Assembly (NCBI GenBank): GCA_024638545.1
Contig: JAHEKD010000099.1
Span: 1 to 7,858 of the forward strand
Length of the DNA: 7,858 bases
Source of the DNA: Gammaproteobacteria bacterium
GTDB lineage: Bacteria; Pseudomonadota; Gammaproteobacteria; Arenicellales; JAHEKD01
Direction of reading: 5' to 3'
Part shown: positions 7,571 to 7,858 of the stretch, one piece after another
Layout: each line of letters starts with the position of its first letter
Position numbering within the stretch: the stretch's first letter is position 1
Notes under the pieces: generated by a model
What the model saw: the letters and a program-made list of their open reading frames with translations, nothing else
Told to the model about the DNA's origin: nothing
Databases searched by the model: none
Made by a program: the position numbers and the translations under genes

Positions 7571-7858
7571 TTAAGCCGTGTGAGTGAGGCTGTTCTGTTT
7601 AACTTTTCGAATTTCATGCAGGCATTGTTGATGCAGTGACCGACTGGCGCAAGCCAATACCTGGCCGCTGGAGCTTAATGTCAATTTATCACCTTGCCAG
7701 TCTGTTACGATTCCTCCCGCACTTTCAATAACCGGGATTAACGCCATATAGTCGAAGGGTTGTAAATCCGACTCCATGACGACATCGACGAAACCGCTGG
7801 CAAGCAGTCCATAATTATAACAATCACCCCCAAACAACCTGAACTTTCCCAGCATACT
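7571..7858 (-). CDS. hisN: Histidinol-phosphatase, inositol-monophosphatase type (C-terminal part)
   Basis: C-terminal 95 codons of a leftward gene whose 5' part lies beyond the right edge; the frame stays open to the last base, so the Met at 7855-7853 is not the start. The family is about 260 residues, so roughly a third is seen. It is a Mg-dependent phosphatase, most likely removing phosphate from histidinol phosphate in histidine synthesis. Visible motifs are FGGDCYNYGLLASGFVDVV, then LQPFDYMALIPVIESAGGIVTDWQG. The latter is the second IMPase signature, with its metal-ligand Asp at codon 7753-7751. The PFDYMALIPVIE form, rather than the WDxAA of true inositol monophosphatases, points to the HisN subgroup. 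Another IMPase-family phosphatase (inositol phosphate or PAP) remains possible. The first metal-binding motif lies outside the window. It is convergent with the hydrolase gene. Confidence 0.82.
   Translation of the reverse strand, partial: SMLGKFRLFGGDCYNYGLLASGFVDVVMESDLQPFDYMALIPVIESAGGIVTDWQGDKLTLSSSGQVLACASRSLHQQCLHEIRKVKQNSLTHTA

Noticed and set aside
1..7858. A mobile element, defence cassette or other new multi-gene system
   Set aside because: Every substantial open frame that is not a shadow belongs to a known metabolic family, and no transposase, integrase, direct repeats or array was seen.

Overview
The window looks like a stretch of chromosome from a gammaproteobacterium of moderate GC content. 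The evidence is the gene order leuC-leuD-leuB-asd, the LeuC, LeuB and Asd sequences (all of proteobacterial type), a formyltetrahydrofolate synthetase with proteobacterial motifs, and a HisN-type histidinol-phosphatase. I cannot name a genus. No mobile element, phage gene, CRISPR array, rRNA or tRNA is visible, and coding density is high.

Bases 1-4875 form one rightward block. It holds the end of leuC (its first ~90 codons lie left of the window), then leuD, leuB, asd and a PIG3-like quinone oxidoreductase. The last four genes are packed tightly. leuD and leuB share one base (TGATG), leuB and asd overlap by 17 bases, and asd and the oxidoreductase overlap by 8 bases if the first ATG is used. 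LeuCD isomerises 2-isopropylmalate and LeuB oxidises it, giving the leucine precursor. Asd makes aspartate semialdehyde for lysine, diaminopimelate, threonine and methionine. The oxidoreductase has no obvious part in these pathways but appears to be translated from the same message.

Bases 4876-5076 are a non-coding gap with two short perfect palindromes and a weak promoter candidate. Downstream, fhs (formate-tetrahydrofolate ligase) is followed after 13 bases by an alpha/beta hydrolase of the carboxylesterase/acyl-protein thioesterase family. These two probably share a transcript.

Bases 7427-7570 separate the hydrolase from a convergent leftward gene, the C-terminal third of a HisN-type histidinol-phosphatase that runs off the right edge. 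The gap has an imperfect hairpin and a 12-base palindrome but no convincing terminator.

Overall this is housekeeping amino-acid and one-carbon metabolism. I found no evidence of a new system. The points most worth checking are the oxidoreductase appended to the leu-asd operon and its altered nucleotide-binding motif, a Glu-to-Cys change beside the metal ligands of LeuB, and the palindromes ahead of fhs.
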